Part shown: positions 1 through 25,953 of the stretch, piece after piece
How positions within the stretch are numbered: the first letter of the stretch is position 1
How the letters are laid out: every line of letters starts with the position of its first letter
Assembly (NCBI GenBank): GCA_965153355.1
Contig: OZ231128.1
Location: 21,638,001-21,702,000, forward strand
Reading direction: 5' to 3'
Source: Flaccisagitta enflata
Taxonomy: Eukaryota; Chaetognatha; Sagittoidea; Aphragmophora
Length of the DNA: 64,000 bases
Notes under the pieces: generated by a model
What the model was told of the DNA's origin: nothing
What the model saw: the letters and a program-made list of their open reading frames with translations, nothing else
Database searches by the model: none
Program-made: the position numbers and the translations under genes

Positions 1-800
1 CATTTTGGAAAATGAACAAAAAATGACAAAATCAAAGTGTTGATGGTTGTTGGTAATTTTGGGGTATGAACCATTCAACTTTGATTGCTTATAACTTTTT
101 TATGCTAAGGAGAAAAAAAATATGGTTGATCTCATCTGAAAGATCTTTCAAAACTCTTTCAGAATCTCACGGATTTCAACCCATTTTGTTCAAAAATGGC
201 AGTACAGTGATCTCCCAAAGTACGGTAAATATTGATTTCTTGGGCGATAAAACCATTCAGCTTTGACTGTTAATGAATTTTATATACTTTAAAGCATACA
301 AAATTGGTTGGTCTCATCTGAAAGAGCTTTCAAAACTCTTTCAGAATCTCATAAATTTCAAATCATTTTGTTTAAAAATGGAGGTACAGTGATCTCACAA
401 AGTACAGTAAATATTGATTTCTTAGGCAACAGAACCATTCAACTTTGACTGTTTATAGATCTTAAATACTTTAAAGCATACAAATTTGGTTGGTCTCATC
501 TGAAAAAGCTTTCAAAACTCTTTCAGAATCTTATGAATTTCAACTCATTTGGTTAAAAAATGGCAGTACAGTGATGCCACAAAGTACAGTAAATATTGTT
601 TTGTTTTTTTTTGATCATGGAACCATCCATCTTTGACTGTTAATAAATTTGAAACACTTAAAAGCATACACATTTGGTTGATGTCATCTGAATGGTCTTT
701 CAAAACCCTTTCAAAATCTTATGGATTTCAACTCATTTGGTTCAAAAAATGGCAATGATCTCCCAAAGTACAGTAAATATCCATCCGCAATAATATTGTA
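1..800. repeat. ~185-bp subrepeats, left arm
   Basis: About four degenerate tandem units, each beginning near GAACCATTCAACTTTGACTG (around 66, 253, 430 and 621), followed by a TTGGTTGGTCTCATCTGAAA segment and ending in CAAAGTACAGTAAATATTG. Spacing is 177-191 bp. The same units recur inverted in the right arm. Confidence 0.85.
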
Positions 801-834
801 ACCCCACTGCTTTCTTACTATTTTGTATTCATTC

Positions 835-1189
<355 letters not shown>

Positions 1190-1209
1190 CGACGATGTTT
1201 TCTGATCAG

Positions 1210-1812
1210 CTTGATGATGAAACAAAGACGCGAATGGCGGCCAAAATTATGGCTCTTCGTCCGACATCTGATCCATCAGATGAAAATTCAATGGTGAACA
1301 GTAGGGAATTCATCTTGTTGTGATGGACCATTTTCTAAAGTGACCTTTTCCAATTTCTGCCAAACAGTAAGAACATACAGTAAATCTTTGCTAAACTGTC
1401 CAGGACACTGATGTTTTTGTTCGTGGTCGACCGGTGCTACCTGAATTGTCGTCGGAGAAAACGCTTTTAGACTTTGTCACATCGCGTTCATCTCTTCTTC
1501 TTGAACGATTTGCGCCGGGTTATGAAGCCTGGCTGACAATACCCGCGCCATGGGATGAATTTCCAGAGTATCAACGAGCAAAAGAGGCCATTCGCGCGAT
1601 AGTTCCTATCAACGACCCCGCCGAGAGGCTGTGTGCTACTGCAAAACGTGACAAGGTAGTTTTCCTACATTCCGACAATGTTTTCTGAACTGCCGCTGCT
1701 TTAACAAGTTTGTCCTTTGCAGGACGCCGGACCGAAAGCGCCAGAAGATCGAGAAAAGTTTTTCGCGAACATCTTCATGGCAAAAGCCAACGCCGTCCCC
1801 GGGAGTAAATGA
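1210..1812 (+). CDS. 3' end of an unrecognised gene (three exons)
   Basis: Exons 1210-1293, 1404-1655 and 1723-1812 join in phase 0 with GT-AG ends and finish at TGA. The visible C-terminal part is about 141 residues. The first exon may start at the acceptor after the CT tract, or an ATG at 1195 could be the start. The protein is soluble and helix-prone, with no signal peptide or membrane segment. The middle exon contains ERFAPGYEAW and a DEFPEYQRAKEAI...INDPAER stretch. From memory this recalls an uncharacterised invertebrate family with a YxxA...NDxAER pattern, often found near transposons; that link is weak. Upstream exons, if any, lie left of the window. It could be a host gene tail or a passenger of the flanking inverted repeat. 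Confidence 0.55.
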
Positions 1813-1985
1813 ATGGGACGTTAATTGTATTCGTCAATTGTATTTCTGGATTCCGTTTAAATCTTTAAAATTTGTATTGCTTGAATTGCTGGTATCTTAA
1901 GATTCAGATTTCTTTCATTTGATAAAAATCAAAAACACTTTAAGCAACGAATCTATGATCTAATGATTTGAAGGGAACATCGTCG

Positions 1986-2306
<321 letters not shown>

Positions 2307-2329
2307 GAATGAATACAAAATAGTAAGAA

Positions 2330-3140
2330 AGCAGTGGGGTTACAATATTATTGCGGATGGATATTTACTGTACTTTGGGAGATCATCGCCATTTTTTGAA
2401 CCAAATGAGTTGAAATCCATAAGATTTTGAAAGGTTTTGAAAGACCATTCAGATGACATCAACCAAATGTGTATGCTTTTAAGTGTTTCAAATTTATTAA
2501 CAGTCAAAGATAGATGGTTCCATGATCAAAAAATAAACAAAACAATATTTACTGTACTTTGTGGCATCACTGTACTGCCATTTTTTAACCAAATGAGTTG
2601 AAGTTCATAAGATTCTGAAAGAGTTTTGAAAGCTTGTTCAGATGAGACCAACCAAATTTGTATGCTTTAAAGTATTTAAGATCTATAAACAGTCAAAGTT
2701 GAATGGTTCTGTTGCCTAAGAAATCAATATTTACTGTACTTTGTGAGATCACTGTACCTCCATTTTTAAACAAAATGAGTTGAAATTTATGAGATTCTGA
2801 AAGAGTTTTGAAAGCTCTTTCAGATGAGACCAACCAATTTTGTATGCTTTAAAGTATATAAAATTCATTAACAGTCAAAGTTGAATGGTTCTATCGCCCA
2901 AGAAATCAATATTTACTGTACTTTGGGAGATCACTGTACTGCCATTTTTGAACAAAATGGGTTGAAATCCGTGAGATTCTGAAAGAGTTTTGAAAGATCT
3001 TTCAGATGAGATCAACCATATTTTTTTTCTCCTTAGCATAAAAAAGTTATAAGCAATCAAAGTTGAATGGTTCATACCCCAAAATTACCAACAACCATCA
3101 ACACTTTGATTTTGTCATTTTTTGTTCATTTTCCAAAATG
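2330..3140. repeat. ~185-bp subrepeats, right arm (inverted)
   Basis: Reverse-complement counterpart of the subrepeats at the left edge, with the same order and spacing and only scattered substitutions and small indels. Confidence 0.85.
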
Positions 3141-3794
3141 AATCCAATTTTTTTGCTGATCCCAAACCTTTCAGTCCCCTAATCAGGTCCTCAAAACCCT
3201 GTATTTGTTCAGTAAAAAATCACAGGTCATCATCGCATTCCTATTAACATTAACTTTGAGGCACTGGGGTACCACTGGCCATGCAACTATTTTCTTCATG
3301 CACCAAGATATTCTGTCAGTTTTTGATTGATTTCGGATTCTTGTCTACTTTTTTAAACAGTTTTTAAATGTCATTAGATTTATTTAACGTAAGTATATAT
3401 TTGATTTTTTATAAAAATCATATAGTTGTGCTTGTCTGTAGAATTTTTAACTCCCATCTATTCATCGTTCTGTCATTGTGTCGGTACGTAGCTTACGCCG
3501 AAATTCACATGGTTGATCTAGATTTACAACACCTGAATTTTATCCTACTCATTTTTGGTCGCGTGTACGCGACTCTACACGTGGCTCTGTTGGTCCGGCT
3601 GTAAATTCGTCACATGGACATTTAAAATTCATTTTGCTATGTATTCATGTAATCATGATATGTATTTATGTAATCATTTGATTTTATAATAATGTAGGTG
3701 GGAAGAAAGGGAGGAAAAAAGGGAAGGGGGAAGGTGGGAATGTAGGAAGGAAGGAAGGAAGGAAGGAAGGAAGGAAGAAAGAAAGAAAGAAAGA

Positions 3795-3832
<38 letters not shown>

Positions 3833-4701
3833 CTAAGCAAGCAAGCAAGCAAGCAAGAAAGAAAGAAAGAAAGAACGAAAAAAAGACAGAAACTTTTCTG
3901 AGAAAGAAAAGAAAGGAGGGAGGAAGGAAGGAGTACATTTTTATTTAATTGTTTGTGTGATTGTGAAAAGAACGGCGCGACTGTTGGCCTGTTGGTTTGT
4001 TTTAAACTGTACCTATCATTATACTTTTGGACTACCATGTGGCTTTGACCATACGCACCAAACTTTTTTGACTAGCTACACACGGGTGGAAGTGAATAAA
4101 CTGATAGAAAGTTGAAATCACGGACCATTATCGTGATCCTCAATATGTATGTTTGCCATTGTTGTACACATGTATGAGTCTGTCGCTTCATCGTTGACAA
4201 ATTAAACAAACCGCAATACCGCCACGAGAAAATAATTGCGAAATACATGAACGAAGCATATCGACGGTCAAGCATCCATTTGCAAGATGCCATGAATCCA
4301 TGATCGCAGCAGGGAAGAGAAGGGCATTAAGGAAATTGACGAGTCTCCATGGTTGAAACTAGCCTAGCCACGACCTGTAAAAAGTATTCAAGAAAGGGTT
4401 GGTGCAGGTTCAAAGCAAAGGCCTCGAATGTTGAAACAACTGATCCATGCGTTAGTAGCAAGTGTCAGCAAATTTTTCTGCCTACTCAGAAACATCCACC
4501 TATACACAACTCATCCGTGTGTTTTCACTAGAACTGAAACCACAAATGCAAAGGCTCTCTTGCCTCTTTGATGTGAACGAAATTAAACAACTTTCATCGT
4601 CATTAATCAAATTTGCATTAAAATCTAATTTGTCTGCCACATATTATTGGAATCTACTTAGTCCACCATGCCTTGAAATGAATTCGCTCTTTCAGCAGTT
4701 T
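3141..4701. other. Intergenic, no gene seen
   Basis: AT-rich DNA without a convincing exon. It contains a purine tract of GAAG/GCAA units (3745-3925) and a relic near 3555-3600 of the dispersed element with the CGCGACTCTACAC end. Confidence 0.6.
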
Positions 4702-5592
4702 TTAGTCGCGTGCTACACGACTCTACACCCCGCTTTGTCCGTTGGTTGGTTGGTTGGTTGTTTGGTTGGTCATGTTTTACTATTTTTTATTTGTTTTATT
4801 CCTTCTAACTCATTTTAAGTCAATTAAGTCATTTCAAGTCAAATTCAGGTCATTATAAGTAATTTTAGGTCACTTTAAGTCAATCTAAGTCATCCTTTTC
4901 ATTTAAGTCAATTTGGTCATTTTAGGTCAATTCAAGTCAGTTTAAGTCATTTTAAGTCATTTAAAGTCATTGCAGTCATTTAAGGCATTTTAGTCATTTA
5001 AGGCCAGTTCAAGTCAATTCAGGACATTTTACATTTTGGGTCATTTTAAGTTATTTCTAGTCATTTAAATTCAATGAAAGTTATTTTAATCACTTTAGTC
5101 ATTTTAGTCTTTTTAGTCATTTGAAGTCATTGTAAGTCAATTTGAGTCGATTCAAGATTTTCTAAGTCATTTAGGTCATTATGGTCATTTTATTTTGATC
5201 ATTATAGTCTAGTAAGTCATATTAAGTCATTATTGGTAGTTAAAAGTTATTATGAAATCAAAGGTAACCAAGGTCATAGGTAACAATAGATCATTAGGCA
5301 GTTATTTGTAAATATAGGTAATCATAGGTCATAATAGGTAATCATTGATTCTTATATGTCAAAATCTAATCTTAAGTAATTATGGGTCATAAGATAAATT
5401 GAAGGTAATGATAGGTAATTATTGGAAATAATGATTATTTCAAAGGGAATTATAGGTTATCATAGGTAGAGGTAATTACAACTCACTGTAGGTAATTAAA
5501 GGCCATGTAATCATAAGTAATTTTTGGTAATTAAGTAATGTTATAATGTAAGTCCCGCACCCAACCTAAAGGTGTTGGCCTTGTTTCTCCTA
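4702..5592 (+). mobile_element. AGTCGCGTG-family element with AAGTCATTT minisatellite
   Basis: It starts with AGTCGCGTGCTACACGACTC and TACACCCCGCTTTGTC, then a TTGG tract, then about 650 bp of degenerate units close to TTTAAGTCATT that drift to AATCATAGGTAAT. It ends with AAAGGTGTTGGCCTTG. A short copy with the same two ends and the same internal unit lies inverted at 14146-14371, which supports it being one element of variable length. Confidence 0.6.
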
Positions 5593-6113
5593 ATGTGGTC
5601 ATGTCTGTAAGTACAATGGAACCCAAAAATGTACTCGGTGGCGACGTAGACTAATAAACTATCAAAGGCAAAAAAAAAAAGAAGAAAAATGAATGAAAAA
5701 AAATTCAGTTTTCAAAAGAATTCGGCGTCGTTAACCATTTAAAACCAATGTTGTTAACCTAATGCTTTTTAAGCCGAATCAAAAATTAGCATAAGGCCTA
5801 GGCGTAGCAATGCTTCAACATAAGCTTATTTCTAATATTTGGAATATTTGGAAACATGGTGTTTTACCTTGTTTGACTTTTTCATAGGCTACATATTCAT
5901 TCTTAAATAAAAAAAGATAACTCTTTTTTTTCTCAGTGACATAAATACGCAGGTCGAGGTGGCCTCCGAACAATTAATGATAAGGTCAACCTGTTATCTT
6001 ATGATTAAATAATAGAATATCTGATAAAAAGAAACTTTATGAAAACCTTGTTGTTGATGTGATTTTTGAATGATTAATCACCCTTCATCTTAGACATTAC
6101 ACACGAGACCAAT
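5593..6113. other. Intergenic, nothing recognised
   Basis: AT-rich sequence with short A and T runs; no exon or structural RNA could be supported. Confidence 0.5.
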
Positions 6114-6513
6114 CTTAGAGGTATAGAGAGACCGAAGGTTTTAGCACAACCCCCCCCCACAGCCTACGCCAATTCTTCAACTCTTACTCTGGGTATTAGG
6201 TAGTGGTTTATAGTATAAACTTTATACCACTTTATACCATGGGTAAATACAGATTTTTTTTTATCAAAGCGTTGCTTTTGATTCTACAAAAACATTTTTA
6301 GATCTTCAAACTTTCAGATGGCCCCAATGATCGCATAAAAGTTCAAAATTTTACAGCGATTCTATGAGGAGCCCCAAAAAAAGCTTAGATGAGACAAATT
6401 TGTATTCATCTAAGGTATTATTACGCTAATTAATAATCGTTTCATTGGTGTTGGCTGTAACTTACTTAGTGTAAGTGGGATTGCTTCAACCTCTGGTCCC
6501 TCTACACCTCTAA
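6114..6513. mobile_element. Probable miniature inverted-repeat element
   Basis: An imperfect inverted repeat of roughly 35 bp bounds about 400 bp. The left end reads TTAGAGGTATAGAGAGACC, and the right end, read in reverse, TTAGAGGTGTAGAGGGACC. No coding capacity. Target-site duplication not clear. Confidence 0.4.
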
Positions 6514-6814
6514 TTATGTTTTTTTTTTCTGTACAGATCTTTGACTTAGATTTGGTCACATCAGAATTTACCCTTCTGATGCGTCTTTCACGTTCATAAG
6601 ATCACGTTCATTAGCCCACTATAAAAACACGCTTTTTCATGGTGAGGCTCTCTATCCAAGGAATCTGGCTCAAAATCATGTATATAGATAGTCCATCACA
6701 AAAATTTGACCTTGGGGCCTCTCTAAAGTGTGCCCGCCACACCCCTCCTTATGCATAAGTGGTGGTGTTGGTTTTTTCACATTGTCATATTTTACTCATC
6801 TTTGTAAGCCTATA

Positions 6815-7115
6815 TATCCTTAACAAATAAAGCTAGTGACCTCAATTTGAGCTCATTTTAAAGAGCTTTACTTACTCTTTAAAATGAGCCCAAGTTGAGA
6901 TCATTAGCTTTATTCGTTTAGAAGCTGTTGTCTTCCAAAGTTGATGTCTTTTTGGAGAAAATATTGATTTTTGTCACAACTTAGCAAGCTTTTATCTCCT
7001 AAACGAATAAAGCTACTGAACTCAACTTGGGCTCATTTTGGAGAGCTTTACTTACTCTTTAAAATGAGCCCAAGTTGAGGTCGGTAACTTTCTTTGTTAA
7101 GAAGCAATTGTCTTA
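6815..7115. repeat. Two tandem copies of a hairpin-forming unit
   Basis: Two ~179-bp units. Each contains a long palindrome in which a CTCAA...GAGCTCATTTTAAAGAG arm faces CTCTTTAAAATGAGCCCAAG across a CTTTACTTA loop. The palindrome is bounded by AATAAAGCTA and its complement TAGCTTTATT. Confidence 0.7.
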
Positions 7116-7204
7116 CAAATCTGATGTCTTCTTGAAGAAAATGATAATTCTTGTCATTAAACTAAGATTCGATAATTTGGTTTTTTTTTTCTACCCAGTA
7201 ATTG

Positions 7205-7690
7205 TCAGGTGATGCACTGGCTCATTGGTATCTGCCATTTACTGTGGAAGTAGAGAAACCGATGGATAATGCGGGTTTGGGACCCGCAGAGGGCCATTCA
7301 AAAAGCTCACATGGCCTCAATGATAATAAAAATGACCCCAATACTTAAAAAAAGCCTTTTTTTATGCCTTGGGTTATCCTAGTAGTACACTGACTCATTG
7401 GTAGTTTCCACCAGTGTAGCAGGAGATGAACAGATGGTTAACAGAGGGTAAGAACCCCTGGGGGGCCTTTAAAAGGCCCTTTAGGGCTAAAAATAGCCCA
7501 AATTGTTCCAAGATTGAAAAAATAATTGCTTTTCTGCATTGAAGCACCCTAGTAATAGTCTTGACTCATCAGTCATTCCTATCATGTGTAGTGGAATATG
7601 TACAGGTTTATTACAGAAAATCAAGACCCCTGGGGGCCTCCTTAAGGACCCCAAAGGGTCCCAAAATGGTAGAATATCATCTTATGTTCT
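7205..7690. repeat. ~172-bp tandem repeat, three copies
   Basis: Units anchored on ACTGACTCATTGGTAG-like sequence near 7217, 7390 and 7561. Each continues to an AGACCCCTGGGGGCC-like GC-rich segment and then CCAAAGGG. Copies are degenerate, which suggests an old satellite fragment. Confidence 0.65.
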
Positions 7691-8000
7691 TTTTGGGCAG
7701 TGGCCCCAAAGGGGACGAAGTCCTGTAAAACACAGGGGACTTTCGTTTGTTGGTTTGTTGGTTTGTTTGTTTGTTTGTTTGACCGTCCCCCCAGGCCCTC
7801 TCAGGCCTGAAATCTGCCCTCTCAGGCCTAAAATCTGCCTTCTCAGGCCTGAAATCTGCCGTCTCAGGCCTTGAATCTGCCATCTCAGCTAAAAATTTGC
7901 CCTTTCAGACCTGATACCTGTCCTCTCAGACCTTGCATCTGCCCTCTCAGATTCAAGGCCTGAGAGGGCAAATTTCAAGCCTGAGAGGGCAGGTTTTACC
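7687..8000. mobile_element. Foldback family copy (21-bp units), right end lost
   Basis: It begins TTTTTGGGCAGTGGCCCCAA and continues GTCCTGTAAAACACAGGGGA, a TTTG tract, then head-to-tail units like AGGCCTGAAATCTGCCCTCTC, followed by two inverted units. The right terminal arm seen in the copy at 20476-21030 is absent here. A 35-bp sequence shared with 6569-6603 follows immediately. Confidence 0.65.
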
Positions 8001-8707
<707 letters not shown>

Positions 8708-9165
8708 TTGGTGGGGGGAAGGGGGTTGTTTCTCTATGTTTGTTTTTGTGTTTGTGTAAGTATTTGGGTGCGTGTTTGTGTGTGTGAATTTGAGTCTGCA
8801 TAAGCTTGCGTTCATCGCCGTTTATGGATGATGCATCTTTCCCAATTTAATCTAACTGGCAATAAGCCAATAACATGTGCTATCAACTTATCATATTTGA
8901 TTAGCAAAAAAAAAAAAAAAAATAGATACCGGGTCATCCAGCTGAGTTGTCGGATTGCGTTATGCTTTTACTCACAGATGCTAAAAGTCATGTATTTGAT
9001 ATTAACCCAGTCTTAAAGAGTATACATTGACGTTTTTTGTGTCAAAATTTCATCCATTTTGGTAAAGTAGTTTGTCTTCCGCATGGATTTTAACATAAAG
9101 CTTTTATTTCAGGAATGGGCAGATTTTCCAATACATTTAAGGAATTGTGAAGGATAACATCACAA

Positions 9166-9372
9166 TTTTTAGTCGCGTGCTACGCGACTCTACACCCCGC
9201 TTTGTCGGTCCGTCGGTCCGTCCGTCGGTCCGTCCGTCCGTCACACTTTACTTTTTCGGCGTTTATGGGGTTTTTGGCCTTACTGCTCCTGCCCAAATGC
9301 TCCACTGACCTCAATTATGGCCCCTGCCCACCCGCACGCGACTGGGGTAGCCGTGTATCCGGCCTTGTTTTA
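9166..9372 (+). mobile_element. AGTCGCGTG-family element, compact copy
   Basis: About 205 bp. It opens with an AGTCGCGT hairpin facing ACGCGACT, then TCTACACCCCGCTTTGTC and a GGTCCGTC tract. The interior carries ACTTTTTCGGCGTTTATGG and CTGCTCCTGCCCAAATGC. It closes with CGCACGCGACTGGGGTAGCC and GTGTATCCGGCCTTG. Best single reference copy in the window. Confidence 0.7.
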
Positions 9373-9787
9373 AATCATCAATCCAAAAAAGGCTTGAATC
9401 AGTGATGTTTTTGAAGTAGTTTGAAACATTTATCAGCTTATCTATCATTGAAGATCAATCTTATCTCTATGGCATAGAAATTAAAAGAAAAAAAGAAAAT
9501 GAAGGCAAACAGAATTCTTGATTTTAGATGGAAAATTTGTCAAATGTGAAAATACTCAAGCCACTTCAAATTCATATAGAATACTAACTACTTGACCAAA
9601 ATGGCTGAAATTTTGATACAAAAATGTCAATCTATACTCTTCAAGACTTGATTAATTTTAAATCCATGTCTCTTGGCATGAAGGATTGAAAGCTTAACAG
9701 AATCCGACAACTCAGGTGGATGACCCTGTAAAAATAAAAAAAATAAAAAATAATGATCTATTGTTAAACTCGTCCAAAATTCCACAG
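9373..9787. other. Upstream flank of the coiled-coil gene
   Basis: AT-rich, ending in the acceptor TTCCACAG. The next exon opens with two bases that complete a split codon, so this stretch is intron and the 5' exons lie further left or outside the window. Confidence 0.5.
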
Positions 9788-23309
<13,522 letters not shown>

Positions 23310-23368
23310 GCGGTTGCGTTGAGCGATAGACAACAACATTACAACAATAAAAAAATAACAACGGCAGC

Positions 23369-23415
<47 letters not shown>

Positions 23416-24065
23416 CTACAACAACAACAAAAACAACAACAACAACAACAACAACAACATTTTTTTTAACGTGCCTCTGCTTTACATTTGAATTTTTTGT
23501 CGTCGGATGCAGTATTTGCAATTAACATTCAAATATCATATCACACGGTCATCGAGTGTGAGAGAAACATGGTGATATTCAAGTACTGAATACAATTTCT
23601 TTTTTATATTTTTTACACACTTGTTTCATGCTTTTGTTTTTTTTTCATATATTGTTTTTTTTTCGGAAACGGAATTTCTGTTTAAGCCGCCGTTGGCTAT
23701 CTTAGTCACTTCTATCTCTTGCAATGTTCCATACTATCTAAAATTTCGTTTTTTGACCTCAACTAGTTTTAGTTGTCTTCTTTGAAAAAATGAAACGGAG
23801 CAAACTCACCAATTCGTGAAGAGCTCCAAACGACAAACGCAGAATAGATCAATCAATGAATATCGTGTATAATGGAATTTCAATGTACTATTAAACCCAT
23901 TTTGAAGATAATGTCCTACATGAGAAGATGTAGACGTTAAGAACTTTGTTATTGGATCGCATTTGTGATTGAAATAATGAAATATCATTTTTGTTGTCAA
24001 TTCTTGATCTAATCATGTACTGGATAGTTTATACATTTCATACCGTTGTTATTTTCTTTTTAATC
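23310..24065. other. 3' flank of the coiled-coil gene
   Basis: Likely 3' untranslated region and spacer. It holds AATAAA at about 23346, a CAA tract (23365-23459) and T-rich sequence. No exon is supported. Confidence 0.6.
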
Positions 24066-24070
24066 ATGGA
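24066..24070. repeat. Target-site duplication, left copy
   Basis: ATGGA directly before the left LTR, identical to the five bases after the right LTR. Five bp fits BEL/Pao integration. Confidence 0.85.
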
Positions 24071-24623
24071 TGTCCGCGCTCACTGATCTTTGCTTCGCCG
24101 GTTGTAAGAGTAATTCAGAACGAACATTGACGGTCTGAGAAAATTGTATTTAATGTAAAGGATGAGTTTTGTAAACAAACAAAAACAAACGAAAGTTTAC
24201 CAAAACAAACGAAGGCTAACAAAACAAACTTATGAAACAAACGAGGCTATGAATATTATATACCTGAGAAAACTTCTACAATGTCCAGCGCTCATACAGT
24301 AATCGCGGAATTATTAATTTAAAGTAATGAAATTCGTAATGGTTTTAATCTGGGAAAAGAGAGAGAAAGATAATGATTAGTAAATGCTTCAATCTTTAGC
24401 TTTGACGCAAAAAAGGGAAAAAAATAGAATTTACGCGTGTATACATCTTGACCATCGTCCATACATTCTAAAGAAAGAAAGAAATATGAATATTTGCGTA
24501 ATTTTTTGCCAATTCGCCGCTTTGAGAAATAGACGCGATTCAATTGCGCTCCAAGGTGAGTAAAACGAGTAAGTTTCAAAAAAGGAAACAAATGATCAAC
24601 GCATGCTCGCGGAAGCGGCCACA
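24071..24623 (-). repeat. 3' LTR
   Basis: Left copy in window coordinates. It matches 33172-33726 along its whole length apart from single-base changes and a missing TA near 24320. Confidence 0.95.
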
Positions 24624-24640
24624 CCCCCCACTTTGACCAC
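24624..24640 (-). other. Polypurine tract
   Basis: On the minus strand, AAAGTGGGGGG directly precedes the 3' LTR: the expected primer for plus-strand DNA synthesis. Confidence 0.7.
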
Positions 24641-25953
24641 TCAGGGTCAAACAAGGACAAGGACAAAGAACCCCCATCCCCTAAGCCCGGGAACATACTC
24701 TTCCACTAACCCAAACATAAGGCGCCATGGGTAAAGAAAAAAGGCTAACTTCCATACAAAACAAAAAGCTAGTCAGGAATGAAAGGGTAGACGCAAAATG
24801 AAAAGGCTACTTATGAATGGATAAAGTATTTAGTTAAGAAAGAGCTACATCGAAAAATGACCCTTTCCTAGAATGAAAGAGCTTTCTGAAAAATGAAAGA
24901 GCTAATTTCAAAATGAAGTTCCAAAAATGAAATAGTTGCGTCAAAATGATTTATCTTTCATGAAATGAAAAACTAATACTCGATCAAACTAAACCCCGAT
25001 GGGAAAAGTGATCCTCGAGGGGAAAAATGATTCTCGAGGGGGAAAATGATTCTCGAGGGGGAAAATGATTCTCGAGGGGAAAAATTGATTCACGAGGGGA
25101 AAGAATGATTCACGAGGGGAAAAATGATTCTCGAAGGGAAAAAATAATTCCCGAGGGAAAAAATGATTCTCTCTTTCCACTTATTATGAACGGAAAAAAT
25201 TGCTGGACAGATACTCGTAATGATAAGGACAAAGGACGTGAATGTTTGAAGGCGAAATAAGTAGAATAGATACGCATTTACGCAAAAACATTACTACAAA
25301 AAAAATTAGCAATGGTAAATAAAGGCGAAATAAGTATAAGAGATACTAATTTGCGCAAAATTATAAACAAAAGAAAGAAACTAATAATAACGACGTAATG
25401 AAAAGAAAGCTTTCCCTTACGCATAAACATTACCACATCGAACCTTCCCCTTCAACCCCCCCCCCCCCCACGTATACATTCCCACAAATTACCGAAGCAA
25501 AAGTCCCATGGAGAGGCGCAGTTTGACGACGAAGAGGAAGACGTGGGTGAGGCGAAAGATAGAAACGAAAATCCGAGTTGAGAGATGAACGTCGTATCTA
25601 TCACAAGAGCAACGACTTTTTATCATAAGAGCTCGATATTTTATCACAGGAGCTCTGACGTTTTATCACAAGGGCTCGACATTCATCACTGGAGTTAATT
25701 CATTTCTTTTCTTGCACTAATTCTTATTCAAAGCCCGACGATTATTTCACGATGGCAAATTTGAAATAAACTCATGAATAATCAGAGGGAATAGATCTAA
25801 TCTATCGAGAAGGGACTAAAAAGAGGAAGAGCATGAAAGACAGACAATGAATCAATTTCTAACACGTAATATTGTCGTCTTCTTGTTGATGGGAGCGGAG
25901 AGAAAGAAACGTGAATTTTAATTTCAGAAGAGGATTCTATTTTATTTTCATTT
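24641..25953 (-). other. Long non-coding 3' internal region of the retrotransposon
   Basis: About 1.3 kb between the pol stop and the polypurine tract with no domain. It includes eight or so tandem units like CTCGAGGGGAAAAATGATT (about 24995-25165) and repeats of ATCACAAGAGCTCGA type (25595-25690). Confidence 0.8.
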
